From NCBI RefSeq assembly GCF_013113715.1, contig NZ_CP053344.1, forward strand, positions 2,976,001 to 3,040,000: DNA of 64,000 bases, in the 5' to 3' direction. The position numbers were made by a program, and so were the translations under genes. Below the pieces are notes generated by a model. It had not been told where the DNA came from. It worked only from the letters and a program-made list of their open reading frames with translations, and ran no database searches. Positions 1-7,865 of this stretch are shown one piece after another. The DNA comes from Herbiconiux sp. SALV-R1. GTDB taxonomy: Bacteria; Actinomycetota; Actinomycetes; Actinomycetales; Microbacteriaceae. Numbering within the stretch: position 1 is the first letter of the stretch; each line of letters starts with the position of its first letter.

Positions 1-213
1 GGCGATCTTGTCGGGGCGGAAGCCCGACCAGTGGTCGCCCTCGGAGGTCATGACGACGGGGGCCTGCAGGTAGCCGAGCTCCTTGACCGTCTCAAGTGCC
101 TTCTCGTCGACCGAGAGGTCGAAGATCTCGAACTCCAGACCCTTGTTCTCGAGGGCGCGGTAGGTGGCAGTGCACTGAACGCAGGAGGGCTTCGTGTAGA
201 CCGTGATCGCCAT
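1..213 (-). CDS. nrdH: Glutaredoxin-like NrdH redoxin (C-terminus off the window edge)
   Basis: NrdH is the electron donor for class Ib ribonucleotide reductase (NrdEF) in the cytoplasm. The 71 visible residues start MAITVYTKPSC and carry the redox motif CVQC at residues 11-14, the NrdH form rather than CPYC of true glutaredoxins. The tail WSGFRPDKI matches the family's conserved C-terminal WSGFRPD. The ATG is preceded by GAAAGG about nine bases upstream. The stop lies beyond position 1; nrdI, nrdE and nrdF would be expected to follow on the same strand, outside this window. A pair of NrdR-type boxes lies upstream. Confidence 0.95.
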   Translation of the reverse strand, partial: MAITVYTKPSCVQCTATYRALENKGLEFEIFDLSVDEKALETVKELGYLQAPVVMTSEGDHWSGFRPDKIA

Positions 214-322
214 AGGAATTGCACCTTTCTCGGAGAGAAAAAAGGACTGATGTGAAGGAGGTTTCAGCCCGGTTCCGAACCCATTTCCCGCCTTTCGGCG
301 AGCTCTCGGCCCCGGGAGTTCA

Positions 323-370
323 ATACTACATCTAGTTGTCGGCCAGAGCGAGCACCCCTAGATGAAGTGT
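323..370 (-). promoter_or_regulatory. Pair of NrdR boxes upstream of nrdH
   Basis: Two 12-bp cores, ACTACATCTAGT (325-336) and CCTAGATGAAGT (357-368), fit the NrdR box pattern (CTATATATAG-like with flanking ACA/TGT). Their centres are 32 bp apart, about three helical turns, the spacing usual for NrdR box pairs. The first box overlaps TAGTAT on the minus strand (323-328), a plausible -10 element. NrdR is known to repress nrd genes through ATP/dATP-sensing oligomers; its role here is inferred from the motif only. Confidence 0.75.
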
Positions 371-480
371 TACACCCGTGTAATTATCCACAGGCCATCC
401 ACAGCTGTGAACAGCTTTCTGCGCAGGGATCTCCACAAGCAGATCGGCCTGTTCTCGCCCTTCTCGGTCAGCCTGTGGAG
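370..480. promoter_or_regulatory. Inverted repeat plus DnaA-box cluster upstream of nrdH
   Basis: TTACACCCGTGTAA at 370-383 is a perfect 6-bp inverted repeat. It is followed directly by TTATCCACA (384-392, consensus DnaA box), CCATCCACA (395-403) and TGTGAACAG (406-414, complement one mismatch from TTGTTCACA). Weaker CTCCACA matches occur near 431 and 474. The stretch 214-523 contains no convincing gene. A possible role in DnaA-linked control of nrd is inference. Confidence 0.5.
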
Positions 481-523
481 AGACGACCCCTTCTTCCCTG
501 AGGATAAATTCGACCACCGACAT

Positions 524-1822
524 TCAGCGCGCCCGGCGTGTCGCGCGTGTCGCCCGGACGAGTGACACGGCGAGCGCCGCCAGGGCGAGCAGGGCGGGCA
601 CCAGCAGGTTGCCCCCGGCGAGCACCACCAGCCCGCCCACCAGCACCACCGACACCGCGGCGCACCACCACCCCGGCCCGAACCGGGGCAGCAGCCGAAG
701 CGCCGCCACCACGCCGAGTGCGTAGACGGCGACCATGCAGGAGGTGTGGATGAGGATGAACGGGGTCAGCTCCCCTCCGGTCAGCACCATCGCCGTGTAG
801 TAGCCGGCCGCCAGCAGCGCGACCACCCCGAGCGACCGGCGGGGCACTCCCCCGGCCTCGGCTCCCCGACCGAGCACGGCGGGCAGGTCGCCGTCGCGCC
901 CCAGCGAGGCGCCGAGCTTGGCGAAGGCCCCGAGGTAGGCGTTGAGCACCCCCACCGCGACGATGCCGGCCACGGAGGCGACGGCGAGGCGACCCCACGC
1001 GGGAGCCGTCGCGTCGACGAGGTCGAGGAGGGGCACCGGCGACGACCCCGCCGCGTCGCCGAGCACCGCCACGGTCACCAGCTGCAGGCCCAGGTAGCAG
1101 GCGCCCACCACCACGATCGCGATCGCCGTCGCCCAGGGAATGGTCGTGCGCGGCCGCCGGAACTCGCCGGCGATGTGCGTCACCGCCTCCCACCCGGCGA
1201 AGGCCCAGACGAACAGGCTGATCGCCGCTCCGACGCCGACCCAGCCGTGGGGGAGGAAGGGCTCGAAGTTCGCGCTGTCACCCGCCGGCGCGGCGATCAC
1301 GACAACGCCCACCACCACAGCGACCAGCAGCCCCGAGAGCGCGAGCTGCGCCCGCCCCGAGAAGCGCAGCCCGAACAGGTTCGACGCCAGCGGAAGGGCG
1401 ATGAGGGCGGGCGCCACGACGAACGCCACCCAGCGCTCCGCACCGAGCACGGCCACGAGGTACTCCGCGCCGAGCAGCGCGACCACCGGCGAGCCCACGC
1501 AGACCCCGAAGAAGAACCAGTAGCCGGCCATGCGCGCTGCCGTCGCCCCGAGTGCGAGACGCACGAAGGTGGCGACCCCGCCGGCATCCGGATGCCTCGC
1601 GGCGAGTGCGGCGAAGGTTCCCGCCAGCGGAACCGAGAGCACGATGAGCGCCAGCACGGCGAGGATCGACCCCGGCCCGGCCACCTGGGCGGCGAGCGCG
1701 GGGAGCACGAGGATGCCGGTGCCGAGCACCGCGGCTATGTAGAGAGCGGTGCCCTGCGCCAGCCCGACCGTGGCGTTCTCGGTCGTCGGCGGGGTGGAGC
1801 TGAGGTCGGTCTGAGTCGTCAC
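524..1822 (-). CDS. APC-family amino acid permease or exporter
   Basis: A 432-residue integral membrane protein of the amino acid-polyamine-organocation superfamily. The first helix carries the characteristic GTGILVLP (about residues 34-41), where unwound glycine turns bind the substrate backbone. About 12 hydrophobic segments follow, the usual number. The sequence style (LeuT fold, short loops, basic tail) resembles YjeH-type exporters of neutral amino acids, but the substrate cannot be read from sequence. The start is GTG at 1822 with a GAGGGG tract almost touching it, so the ribosome site is unusually close. It points away from the MarR gene and seems to be a single-gene unit. Confidence 0.85.
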   Translation of the reverse strand: MTTQTDLSSTPPTTENATVGLAQGTALYIAAVLGTGILVLPALAAQVAGPGSILAVLALIVLSVPLAGTFAALAARHPDAGGVATFVRLALGATAARMAGYWFFFGVCVGSPVVALLGAEYLVAVLGAERWVAFVVAPALIALPLASNLFGLRFSGRAQLALSGLLVAVVVGVVVIAAPAGDSANFEPFLPHGWVGVGAAISLFVWAFAGWEAVTHIAGEFRRPRTTIPWATAIAIVVVGACYLGLQLVTVAVLGDAAGSSPVPLLDLVDATAPAWGRLAVASVAGIVAVGVLNAYLGAFAKLGASLGRDGDLPAVLGRGAEAGGVPRRSLGVVALLAAGYYTAMVLTGGELTPFILIHTSCMVAVYALGVVAALRLLPRFGPGWWCAAVSVVLVGGLVVLAGGNLLVPALLALAALAVSLVRATRATRRAR

Positions 1823-1900
1823 CCCCTCATACTCCCGGCCCCGCGAGCCGCGAGCGATGGCAGAAATGCCAGCATGCGTCGAATTACCGCCAGGCTGGCG

Positions 1901-2410
1901 CTACTCTCCTTCGTAGTGGGCGAGCCACCGGGCGAGCAACTCCTCGAGGGCTCGCGAATCGGATGCGCCCAGGTGGTCGATCAGGCGGCGCTCGTTCTGC
2001 AGGTGGTCGGTGAACGCCGCGTCGATCAGCTCGACCCCTTCGGGCGTGAGCGCGACGACCCGTCGTCGGCCGTCCCCACCCGCGGCCCGGCGTCGCAGCA
2101 ACCCCCGCGCCTCGAGTCGGTCGAGCCGCTTCGTCATGCCGCCGGTCGTCACCATCGTCTGATCGGCGAGCTCACTCGGCGCCAGTTCGAACGGCGCCCC
2201 CGCGCGGCGGAGGGTGGCCAGCACGTCGAACTCCCCCTCGCTCAGCCCGTGGCGGGAGTAGACGGTCTCGAGCTCGGCCGTGAGGTGGGCCGCGAGACGG
2301 TGCAGCCTGCCGATCACCCCTTGAGGGGCGACGTCGAGATCGGGGCGCTCCCGCCGCCAGGCGGTCTGGATGCGCGCCACCTTGTCGTCGGGAATCTCCA
2401 TGTCTTCCAT
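1901..2410 (-). CDS. MarR-family transcriptional regulator
   Basis: A 169-residue winged-helix repressor. Residues around 45-120 (SEGEFDVLATLRRAG, PSELADQTMVTTGGMTKRLDRLEARGLL) form the MarR helix-turn-helix, followed by the RRRVVALTPEG wing. The reading frame is open further upstream, but ATG at 2410 has GGAAGG five bases before it, and starting higher would place the operators inside the gene. It is divergent from the EamA exporter at 2442; two palindromes in the 31-bp gap are the likely binding sites, so this protein probably controls both itself and the exporter. Confidence 0.9.
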   Translation of the reverse strand: MEDMEIPDDKVARIQTAWRRERPDLDVAPQGVIGRLHRLAAHLTAELETVYSRHGLSEGEFDVLATLRRAGAPFELAPSELADQTMVTTGGMTKRLDRLEARGLLRRRAAGGDGRRRVVALTPEGVELIDAAFTDHLQNERRLIDHLGASDSRALEELLARWLAHYEGE

Positions 2411-2454
2411 TCTACCTTCCAAGGAAGCTATAGTAGCTTCCATGGAAGCTACTT
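2411..2454. promoter_or_regulatory. Two MarR-type operators between marR and eamA
   Basis: A perfect 22-bp palindrome (2432-2453, core GTAGCTTCCATGGAAGCTAC) straddles the EamA ATG at 2442. A second site, CTTCCAAGGAAG with outer TA/TA (2413-2430), lies beside the MarR start. Both share the half-site CTTCC/GGAAG and their centres (2421.5 and 2442.5) are 21 bp apart, two helical turns. Placement over both starts implies steric repression of both genes. Binding is inferred. Confidence 0.8.
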
Positions 2455-3395
2455 GGCGCTGGGTTCTCGTGACGGCCACCGCACCGATCGCCTGGGGCTC
2501 GAACTACTTCGTCACCCGTCAGCTGCTGCCGGTGGACTCGCCGCTCTGGGGGGCCGTGCTGAGGGCGGTGCCGGCCGGGCTGGTGCTGGTGGCCCTTGCC
2601 CGAGAGCTCCCGCGCGGGTCGTGGTGGTGGAAGTCGATCGTGCTCGGGGTGCTCAACGTGGGGGCGTTCTTCGTGCTCATCTACGTCGTCTCCCAGCTGT
2701 TGCCGACGAGCCTCGCCGCCACCCTCATGGCCACCTCGGCCGGGGTGCTCATGCTCATCGCCTGGCCGCTCCTCGGCGAGCGACCGCAGCTGGTGCCCGT
2801 CGTGGGGATGCTGGTCGGGTCGACGGGAGTCGTGCTGATGCTCGGCGGAGGCGGAGGTCAGGGCACCGGGGGCCAGGGCGGCGCGGTCTCGGGGCTCGGC
2901 GTGCTCGCCTCCCTCGCCGCGATGCTGCTCTCCTCGGTCGGCTTCGTGCTCACCAAGAAGTGGGCGACGGGCGTTCGCACCCTCTCGCTCACGTCGTGGC
3001 AGCTCGTGGCGGGAGGCCTCGCCGTCGTGCCCGCGGCGATGGCGATCGAGGGCGCACCGCCCGCTCTCGACGCACCCGCGGTGGCGGGGTTCGCCTACGT
3101 GTCGCTCGTGGCGACCGCGCTCGCGTTCGTCGCATGGTTCACGGGCCTCAAGCACCTTCCCGCCGGCACGGTCGGGGTGGTCGGCCTGCTCAACCCCGTG
3201 ACGGGGGTGGTGCTCGGCACCCTGGTGGCGGGCGAGGCCTTCGGGCCCGCGCAGGCGGTGGGCACGGCACTCGTGCTGCTCGGTGTGCTCGCCGGGCGGG
3301 TGCGGTGGCGGCCGGGGCGGCCACGTCAGCCGCGGCCTCGGGTGTCAGCGGGCTCCGATAGAGTCGCCAGAACCCCAGGTAGAGGAGAGATGTGA
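2442..3395 (+). CDS. EamA/DMT-family transporter
   Basis: A 317-residue drug/metabolite transporter with ten predicted helices in two EamA repeats. The first begins TATAPIAWGSNYFVTRQLLP and the second near residue 155 (AAMLLSSVGFVLTKKWATG). The motif LNPVTGVVLG near the end is typical of YdcZ/RhaT-like DMT exporters. ATG at 2442 lies within the operator; AAGGAAG is 14 bases upstream, rather far, so translation may be weakly initiated or leaderless. It is the likely MarR target. Its stop overlaps the next gene by four bases (GTGA), suggesting coupling with the metallopeptidase. Confidence 0.85.
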   Translation: MEATWRWVLVTATAPIAWGSNYFVTRQLLPVDSPLWGAVLRAVPAGLVLVALARELPRGSWWWKSIVLGVLNVGAFFVLIYVVSQLLPTSLAATLMATSAGVLMLIAWPLLGERPQLVPVVGMLVGSTGVVLMLGGGGGQGTGGQGGAVSGLGVLASLAAMLLSSVGFVLTKKWATGVRTLSLTSWQLVAGGLAVVPAAMAIEGAPPALDAPAVAGFAYVSLVATALAFVAWFTGLKHLPAGTVGVVGLLNPVTGVVLGTLVAGEAFGPAQAVGTALVLLGVLAGRVRWRPGRPRQPRPRVSAGSDRVARTPGRGEM

Positions 3396-4984
3396 AGCGA
3401 CGCAGCACTTTCGGCGCAGCGACGGTGGGCGCGGTCGCGCTCGTGGCCGTGCTCGCCGGCTGCACGGGCATGAGCCCCGACCCCACCCCGACACCGACCG
3501 CCACCCCCGAGAGCCGCTACCAGCCCGGCGCCGCCGGCATCGGCGACCCCTACTACCCGCTCGACGGCAACGGCGGCTACGACGTGGAGCACTACGACCT
3601 CGAGCTCGCCTACGAGCCCGAGACGGGCGAACTCGCGGGCCGGGCCGTCGTCAGCGCCACCGCGACGCAAGACCTGTCGCGCTTCGACCTCGACCTCGAC
3701 GGGCTCATGGTCACCCGCGTCACCGTCGACGACGTCGACACCGAGTTCACCACCGAGACCTTCGAGATCAGCGCGGCGACCGGGCAGCCCGTCGACCAGG
3801 AGGCGGGCGACGAGGGCGCCGCCCCCGGCGACGACGACGCGGGCGACGACCGCGAAGAACTCGCCCAGCCCGGGCGCACCGAGCTCATCGTCACCCCCGC
3901 CACGGGCATCGACGACGGGTCTGCCTTCACGGTCGCCGTCGAGTACGGCGGAGTGCCCGCCACCATCGACGACACCTTCGGCTACGGCGGAGTCGTACGC
4001 ACCGCCGACGGCGCGGTGATCGTGGGTCAGCCGCGCGTCGCCGCGACCTGGTTCCCGGCCAACGACCACCCCGCCGACAAAGCGACCTTCCGCATCCGCA
4101 TGTCGGTGCCCGAAGGGCTGCAGGCCATCTCGAACGGGCGGCTCGTCGGTGCGGTCACCGAAGACGGCCGCACCGACTGGGAGTGGGTGATGGAGAAGCC
4201 GATGGCGACCTACCTCGCCACGGCGACGGTGGGCGACTTCGCGGTGTCGACGCTCTCGCAAGACGGCATCGACTACTGGAACGCCGTCGGCAGCGGCCTC
4301 TACGACGAGGTGGCGGTGGAGGCGACCGGGCAGAGCTACGGCGACCTCGCCGACCTGGCGTTCGCCCGCGGGCCCGAGATCACCGCGTTCCTCACCTCCC
4401 GCTTCGGCCCCTACCCGTTCACCGAGTCGGGAGGCATCGCGGTGAACCTCGACGACCTCGACTACGCGCTCGAGAACCAGACTCGGCCCATCTACGGCCC
4501 GTGGGTGTTCGAGGGCCCGGAGGGCCTGTCGACGGTGGTGCACGAGCTCGCCCACCAGTGGTTCGGCGACAGCCTGTCGATCGCGGCCTGGAGCGACATC
4601 TGGCTCAACGAGAGCTTCGCCACCTATGCGGAGTGGCTCTGGTCGGAAGATCAGGGCGGCCAGACCGCGCAGCAGATCTTCGACTTCCTCGACGACCAGC
4701 CCGCCACCGACCCGTTCTGGACTCTCGAGATCGGCGACCCCGGCCCCGCGCGGGTGTTCGACGAGGCCGTCTACAACCGCGGTGCGATGACGCTGCACGC
4801 GCTCAGACTGAAGCTCGGCGACGAGGTCTTCTTCCCGGCCGTGCAGTCGTGGGCCGCCGAGAACGCCTACGGCACGGTCTCCACCGATGACTTCATCGCC
4901 TACATGGAGGAGGCCTCGGGGAGCGACCTCGGCGACTTCTTCGACACCTGGTTGTTCACCGGCTCGAAGCCGACCGCCGGCTGA
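3392..4984 (+). CDS. M1-family metallopeptidase lipoprotein
   Basis: A 530-residue secreted zinc aminopeptidase-like protein. The N-terminus is a lipoprotein signal with lipobox LAGC around residue 24, then a Pro/Thr linker. The M1 N-terminal beta domain contains HYDLELAYEPETGELAG. The catalytic domain holds HELAH at residues 384-388 and the third zinc ligand Glu407 in WLNES, giving HExxH-18-E exactly. The GAMEN substrate loop reads YALENQT. An acidic insert (GDEGAAPGDDDAGDD) sits near residues 135-150. Length is short for M1, lacking the C-terminal ARM domain. GTG at 3392 has AGGAG six bases upstream. A paralogue lies at 5955. Confidence 0.9.
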   Translation: MKRRSTFGAATVGAVALVAVLAGCTGMSPDPTPTPTATPESRYQPGAAGIGDPYYPLDGNGGYDVEHYDLELAYEPETGELAGRAVVSATATQDLSRFDLDLDGLMVTRVTVDDVDTEFTTETFEISAATGQPVDQEAGDEGAAPGDDDAGDDREELAQPGRTELIVTPATGIDDGSAFTVAVEYGGVPATIDDTFGYGGVVRTADGAVIVGQPRVAATWFPANDHPADKATFRIRMSVPEGLQAISNGRLVGAVTEDGRTDWEWVMEKPMATYLATATVGDFAVSTLSQDGIDYWNAVGSGLYDEVAVEATGQSYGDLADLAFARGPEITAFLTSRFGPYPFTESGGIAVNLDDLDYALENQTRPIYGPWVFEGPEGLSTVVHELAHQWFGDSLSIAAWSDIWLNESFATYAEWLWSEDQGGQTAQQIFDFLDDQPATDPFWTLEIGDPGPARVFDEAVYNRGAMTLHALRLKLGDEVFFPAVQSWAAENAYGTVSTDDFIAYMEEASGSDLGDFFDTWLFTGSKPTAG

Positions 4985-4993
4985 GCGGTCGCG

Positions 4994-5788
4994 TCAGCGC
5001 GCGACTCCGCGCTTCCAATATCCGCAGAAGGTGATGTTCCCCTTCGGCACTCCACGCTCCCCCACGAGGTGCCGCCTCACCCCCGTCGCCAGCGCCGACT
5101 CCCCCACGGCGAACGCGTACACGGAACCGGGCGGGAACTCCAACGCCGCCACGGCCGGCAGCGCTGCAGAACCGGGAGCCGACCCCTCGGCCCGTTCCAC
5201 CCAGTGCACCGTGAACCCGTCGGGTTCGTCGAGCTCCTGGCGATCAGCGAGGTCGAAGAGCTCGATGACGGCGATGCCCCGAGCGTCGCGCGGCAGATCG
5301 CGCAGCACACCGGCAACGGCGGGCAGCCCGCTCTCGTCGGCGACGAGCAGCTGCCAGTCGGAGCTCACCGGCCTCCAGCCGCATCCCTGGTCGATGAGTG
5401 CGACCTCGGCGCCCGCTTCGACCGAGGCGGCCCACGGCCCGGCCACTCCGTCGGTGCCGTGCGTCACGAAGTCGACGTCGAGTTCGAGGCTCTCGGCACG
5501 GAACTGCCGCACCGTGTAGTTGCGGATGACCGGCCGCGAGCCCTTCGGCAGGGTGAGGAACTTGAGGTACCCGCCCACGCCGAACCGCGCCGGCAGGTTG
5601 TCGAAGCGCGCCCCGTCGTCGACGGGCACGGCCAGCCGGAACCACTGGTCGAAGCCGCGGTACTCGAAGCGCCGGAGGTCGTCGCCCGCCAGTGTCACGC
5701 GCACCATGTGGGGCGTGACGCGCTCGGAGCGGGCGACGGCGAGCCTCATCAGTCCCGACTCGGCGTGGGTGACGGTGATGTTGCTCAT
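4994..5788 (-). CDS. Siderophore-interacting protein (FAD-dependent ferric-siderophore reductase)
   Basis: A 264-residue SIP-family flavoprotein that uses NAD(P)H to reduce ferric siderophores in the cytoplasm. The FAD domain shows RVTLAGDDL and RNYTVRQFR (R-x-Y-T-x-R, flavin binding); the C-terminal half has the family's LLVADESGLPAVAGVL nucleotide domain and ends FCGYWKRG, typical of ViuB/YqjH proteins (YW motif). ATG at 5788 is preceded by GAGGAG. It is convergent with the upstream peptidase and divergent from the second one. An iron-box-like palindrome lies 30-50 bp upstream. Confidence 0.92.
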   Translation of the reverse strand: MSNITVTHAESGLMRLAVARSERVTPHMVRVTLAGDDLRRFEYRGFDQWFRLAVPVDDGARFDNLPARFGVGGYLKFLTLPKGSRPVIRNYTVRQFRAESLELDVDFVTHGTDGVAGPWAASVEAGAEVALIDQGCGWRPVSSDWQLLVADESGLPAVAGVLRDLPRDARGIAVIELFDLADRQELDEPDGFTVHWVERAEGSAPGSAALPAVAALEFPPGSVYAFAVGESALATGVRRHLVGERGVPKGNITFCGYWKRGVAR

Positions 5789-5817
5789 GTCGCGCTCCTC
5801 GGTCGACGTCAGCCCCG

Positions 5818-5837
5818 AAGTTAGGGTGCCCTTACTT
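5818..5837. promoter_or_regulatory. DtxR/IdeR-like iron box
   Basis: AAGTTAGGGTGCCCTTACTT is an interrupted palindrome (AAGT-t-AGGG-tg-CCCT-t-ACTT). It resembles DtxR/IdeR sites (TnAGG...CCTnA) and lies just upstream of the siderophore-interacting protein gene. Iron repression of that gene is expected; whether the divergent peptidase is also affected is unknown. Confidence 0.6.
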
Positions 5838-5954
5838 GAAGACTAGCGGATGCGCGCGAGACCCGGCGAGCATCCGCTCTGTTCCACCATGCGGCCGAGA
5901 CCCTATGCTGGGGCTCTCCCAGCTCCGTTCCCTCGACACGATCGGCGAGCATCC

Positions 5955-7697
5955 ATGAACTCCTGCGAACTGGCGGCCACCGGCTCGGGCCCGCTCCCTC
6001 TCGTTCTGCTCGCCCTCGCGGTGGCGGCCGTCGGCGGCGGCGCCGCCTGGCTCCTCGTGAGTCGTCGCCGTCGGCGCGGTGCGATCACCCTGGCCGCGCT
6101 GCCGCTGCTCGTGCTGGCCCTCGTCGTGGGCGGCGGGGGTCTCGCACCGCAGCCGGCGAGCGCCGCCGCACCGTGCCCTCCCACCACGTCACCATCTCCG
6201 CAGCCCACCCCCGAGCCGACACCGACGCCCACCCCGGTGCCGGTCGACTACGTGGCGGGCGCCGCCGGCATCGGCGACCCCTACTACCCGCTCGACGGCA
6301 ACGGCGGCTACGACGTGCAGCACTACGACCTCGACCTCTCGTACGAGCCCGCCACCGGTGTGCTCTCCGGTTCCGCCACCATCGAGGCGGTCGCCACCGA
6401 GAACCTCTCCTCGTTCAACCTCGACTTCGACACCCGCGCCGTCGATGGCAGCGACGCCCTCGCCATCGAGTCGGTCACCGTCGACGGGGCCGCCGCCGAG
6501 TGGAGCCTCGCGAGCACCCAGATCAGCATCGTCACCGGCCAGCCGCAGCTGCCCGGGTCGACCGACGGCGACGCCACACCGCCGCGAACCGAGCTCACGG
6601 TCGTTCCCGGCACGGGCATTCCGACCGGCAGTACGATCACGACGACGGTGGTCTACAGCGGGGTGCCCATCACCATCGACGACGCGTTCGGGCCGGCGGG
6701 CGTGTTCCGCTCGACCGACGGCGCCGTCGTGGTAGGCCAACCGCGCGTCGCCGCCACCTGGTTCCCGGCGAACGACCACCCCTCCGACAAGGCGACCTTC
6801 ACCACCACCATGTCGGTGCCCGAGGGGCTCACCGTGGTGGGCAACGGCAGGCTCGCCGACGAGTCGTCGGCGGGCGGCCGCACCAGCTTCACGTGGGAGA
6901 TGGAGAAGCCCATGGCCACCTACCTCGCCACGGCGACTGTCGGCGACTACGACATCACCACCTCCACGGTCGACGGCATCACCTACTACGACGCCATCGA
7001 CCCGGCCCTCTACTCGGTCGAGGCCGACGGCGGTGGCACGACGGTCGGCGACGTGGCGGCCGCCATCTTCGCGACAGAGCCCGAGGTCATCGACTTCCTC
7101 GAGCAGTCGTTCGGCCCGTACCCGTTCAGCGAAGCGGGCGGCATCGCCATCGCCGATCTCGCCGACGGCCAGCCGCTCCCCTACGCGCTCGAGAACCAGA
7201 CCAGGCCGATCTACCCGAGCTGGTCGTTCCCCGCCGACGCCGATGCCTCGGTGGTCGTGCACGAACTCGCCCACCAGTGGTACGGCGACGACGTCTCGAT
7301 GCACCGCTGGAGCGACATCTGGCTGAACGAAGGCTTCGCCACCTACGCCGAATGGCTCTGGGCCGAGCACACCGGCGGCCCGACCCCGCAGCAGAGCTTC
7401 GACGACGCCTACTCCTCGGCGCCCGACGCGTTCTGGACGACGGAGATCGCCGACCCGGGAGCGGCCGGCATCTTCGACGCCCCCGTGTACGTGCGCGGGG
7501 CCATGACGCTGCAGGCGCTGCGCACGGCCGTCGGTGACGACGACTTCTTCGCCATCCTGCAGGGCTGGGCGGCCGGGCACGCCGGCGGCTCGGGCTCGAC
7601 CGCAGAGTTCGTCTCCTACGCGGAGTCGGTCTCGGGCGACGACCTCACGGCGCTGTTCGACGCGTGGATCTACTCCGGCACGAAGCCGGCGGTGTAG
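5955..7697 (+). CDS. M1-family metallopeptidase, membrane-anchored paralogue
   Basis: A 580-residue paralogue of the peptidase at 3392. Two hydrophobic segments (about residues 14-36 and 45-60) precede a Pro/Thr linker, so the enzyme is probably tethered to the membrane facing outward. It repeats the other enzyme's landmarks almost word for word: AAGIGDPYYPLDGNGGYDV, VVGQPRVAATWFPANDHP, YALENQTRPIY, HELAH at 436-440 and Glu459 in WLNEG, again HExxH-18-E. ATG at 5955 is chosen because the frame upstream lacks a signal sequence; GGCGAG lies about five bases before it. The pair probably arose by duplication, with the iron gene trapped between. Confidence 0.88.
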   Translation: MNSCELAATGSGPLPLVLLALAVAAVGGGAAWLLVSRRRRRGAITLAALPLLVLALVVGGGGLAPQPASAAAPCPPTTSPSPQPTPEPTPTPTPVPVDYVAGAAGIGDPYYPLDGNGGYDVQHYDLDLSYEPATGVLSGSATIEAVATENLSSFNLDFDTRAVDGSDALAIESVTVDGAAAEWSLASTQISIVTGQPQLPGSTDGDATPPRTELTVVPGTGIPTGSTITTTVVYSGVPITIDDAFGPAGVFRSTDGAVVVGQPRVAATWFPANDHPSDKATFTTTMSVPEGLTVVGNGRLADESSAGGRTSFTWEMEKPMATYLATATVGDYDITTSTVDGITYYDAIDPALYSVEADGGGTTVGDVAAAIFATEPEVIDFLEQSFGPYPFSEAGGIAIADLADGQPLPYALENQTRPIYPSWSFPADADASVVVHELAHQWYGDDVSMHRWSDIWLNEGFATYAEWLWAEHTGGPTPQQSFDDAYSSAPDAFWTTEIADPGAAGIFDAPVYVRGAMTLQALRTAVGDDDFFAILQGWAAGHAGGSGSTAEFVSYAESVSGDDLTALFDAWIYSGTKPAV

Positions 7698-7704
7698 CCC
7701 GAAC

Positions 7705-7751
7705 CGCGAAGGCGGCGCGCCTCCCGTCTGAGGATGCGCGCCGCCTTCGCG
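7705..7751. terminator. Hairpin terminator after the second M1 peptidase
   Basis: A perfect 16-bp stem (7705-7720 with 7736-7751, CGAAGGCGGCGCGC core) and 15-base loop starts seven bases after the stop codon. There is no T-tract, as is common in GC-rich actinobacteria. It may also stop leftward transcription from metB. Confidence 0.75.
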
Positions 7752-7760
7752 CTCGGATGG

Positions 7761-7865
7761 ACGCTTACCGGCGGGGCAGCGCCCGCCTTCGCGGCCGGAT
7801 CAACGCCTACCGCCGGAGCGGGCGCCCGCCTGAGGAGGGACGCCTACCGCCGGGGCAGCGCCCGG
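7761..7865. repeat. Three degenerate copies of the metB 3' end
   Basis: Units beginning ACGCYTACCGSCGG occur at 7761, 7803 and 7840. The third contains the true metB stop codon and last codons; the other two lie downstream of it and share about 24 of 27 bases. Spacing is 42 and 37 bp. This looks like tandem duplication of the gene's tail. Confidence 0.65.

Noticed and set aside
370-480. Chromosomal origin at the DnaA-box cluster
   Set aside because: No dnaA, dnaN, recF or gyrB nearby, only three good boxes, and no AT-rich unwinding region. Regulation is more likely.
332-523. 63-codon minus-strand open frame upstream of the nrd promoter
   Set aside because: No recognisable motif, runs through the DnaA and NrdR boxes, and its ribosome site is poor.
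746-3361. Very long plus-strand open frame of 871 codons
   Set aside because: It is antisense to the APC and MarR genes and overlaps the EamA gene in another frame, with Arg/Gly/His-rich nonsense composition; such shadows are normal at this GC content.
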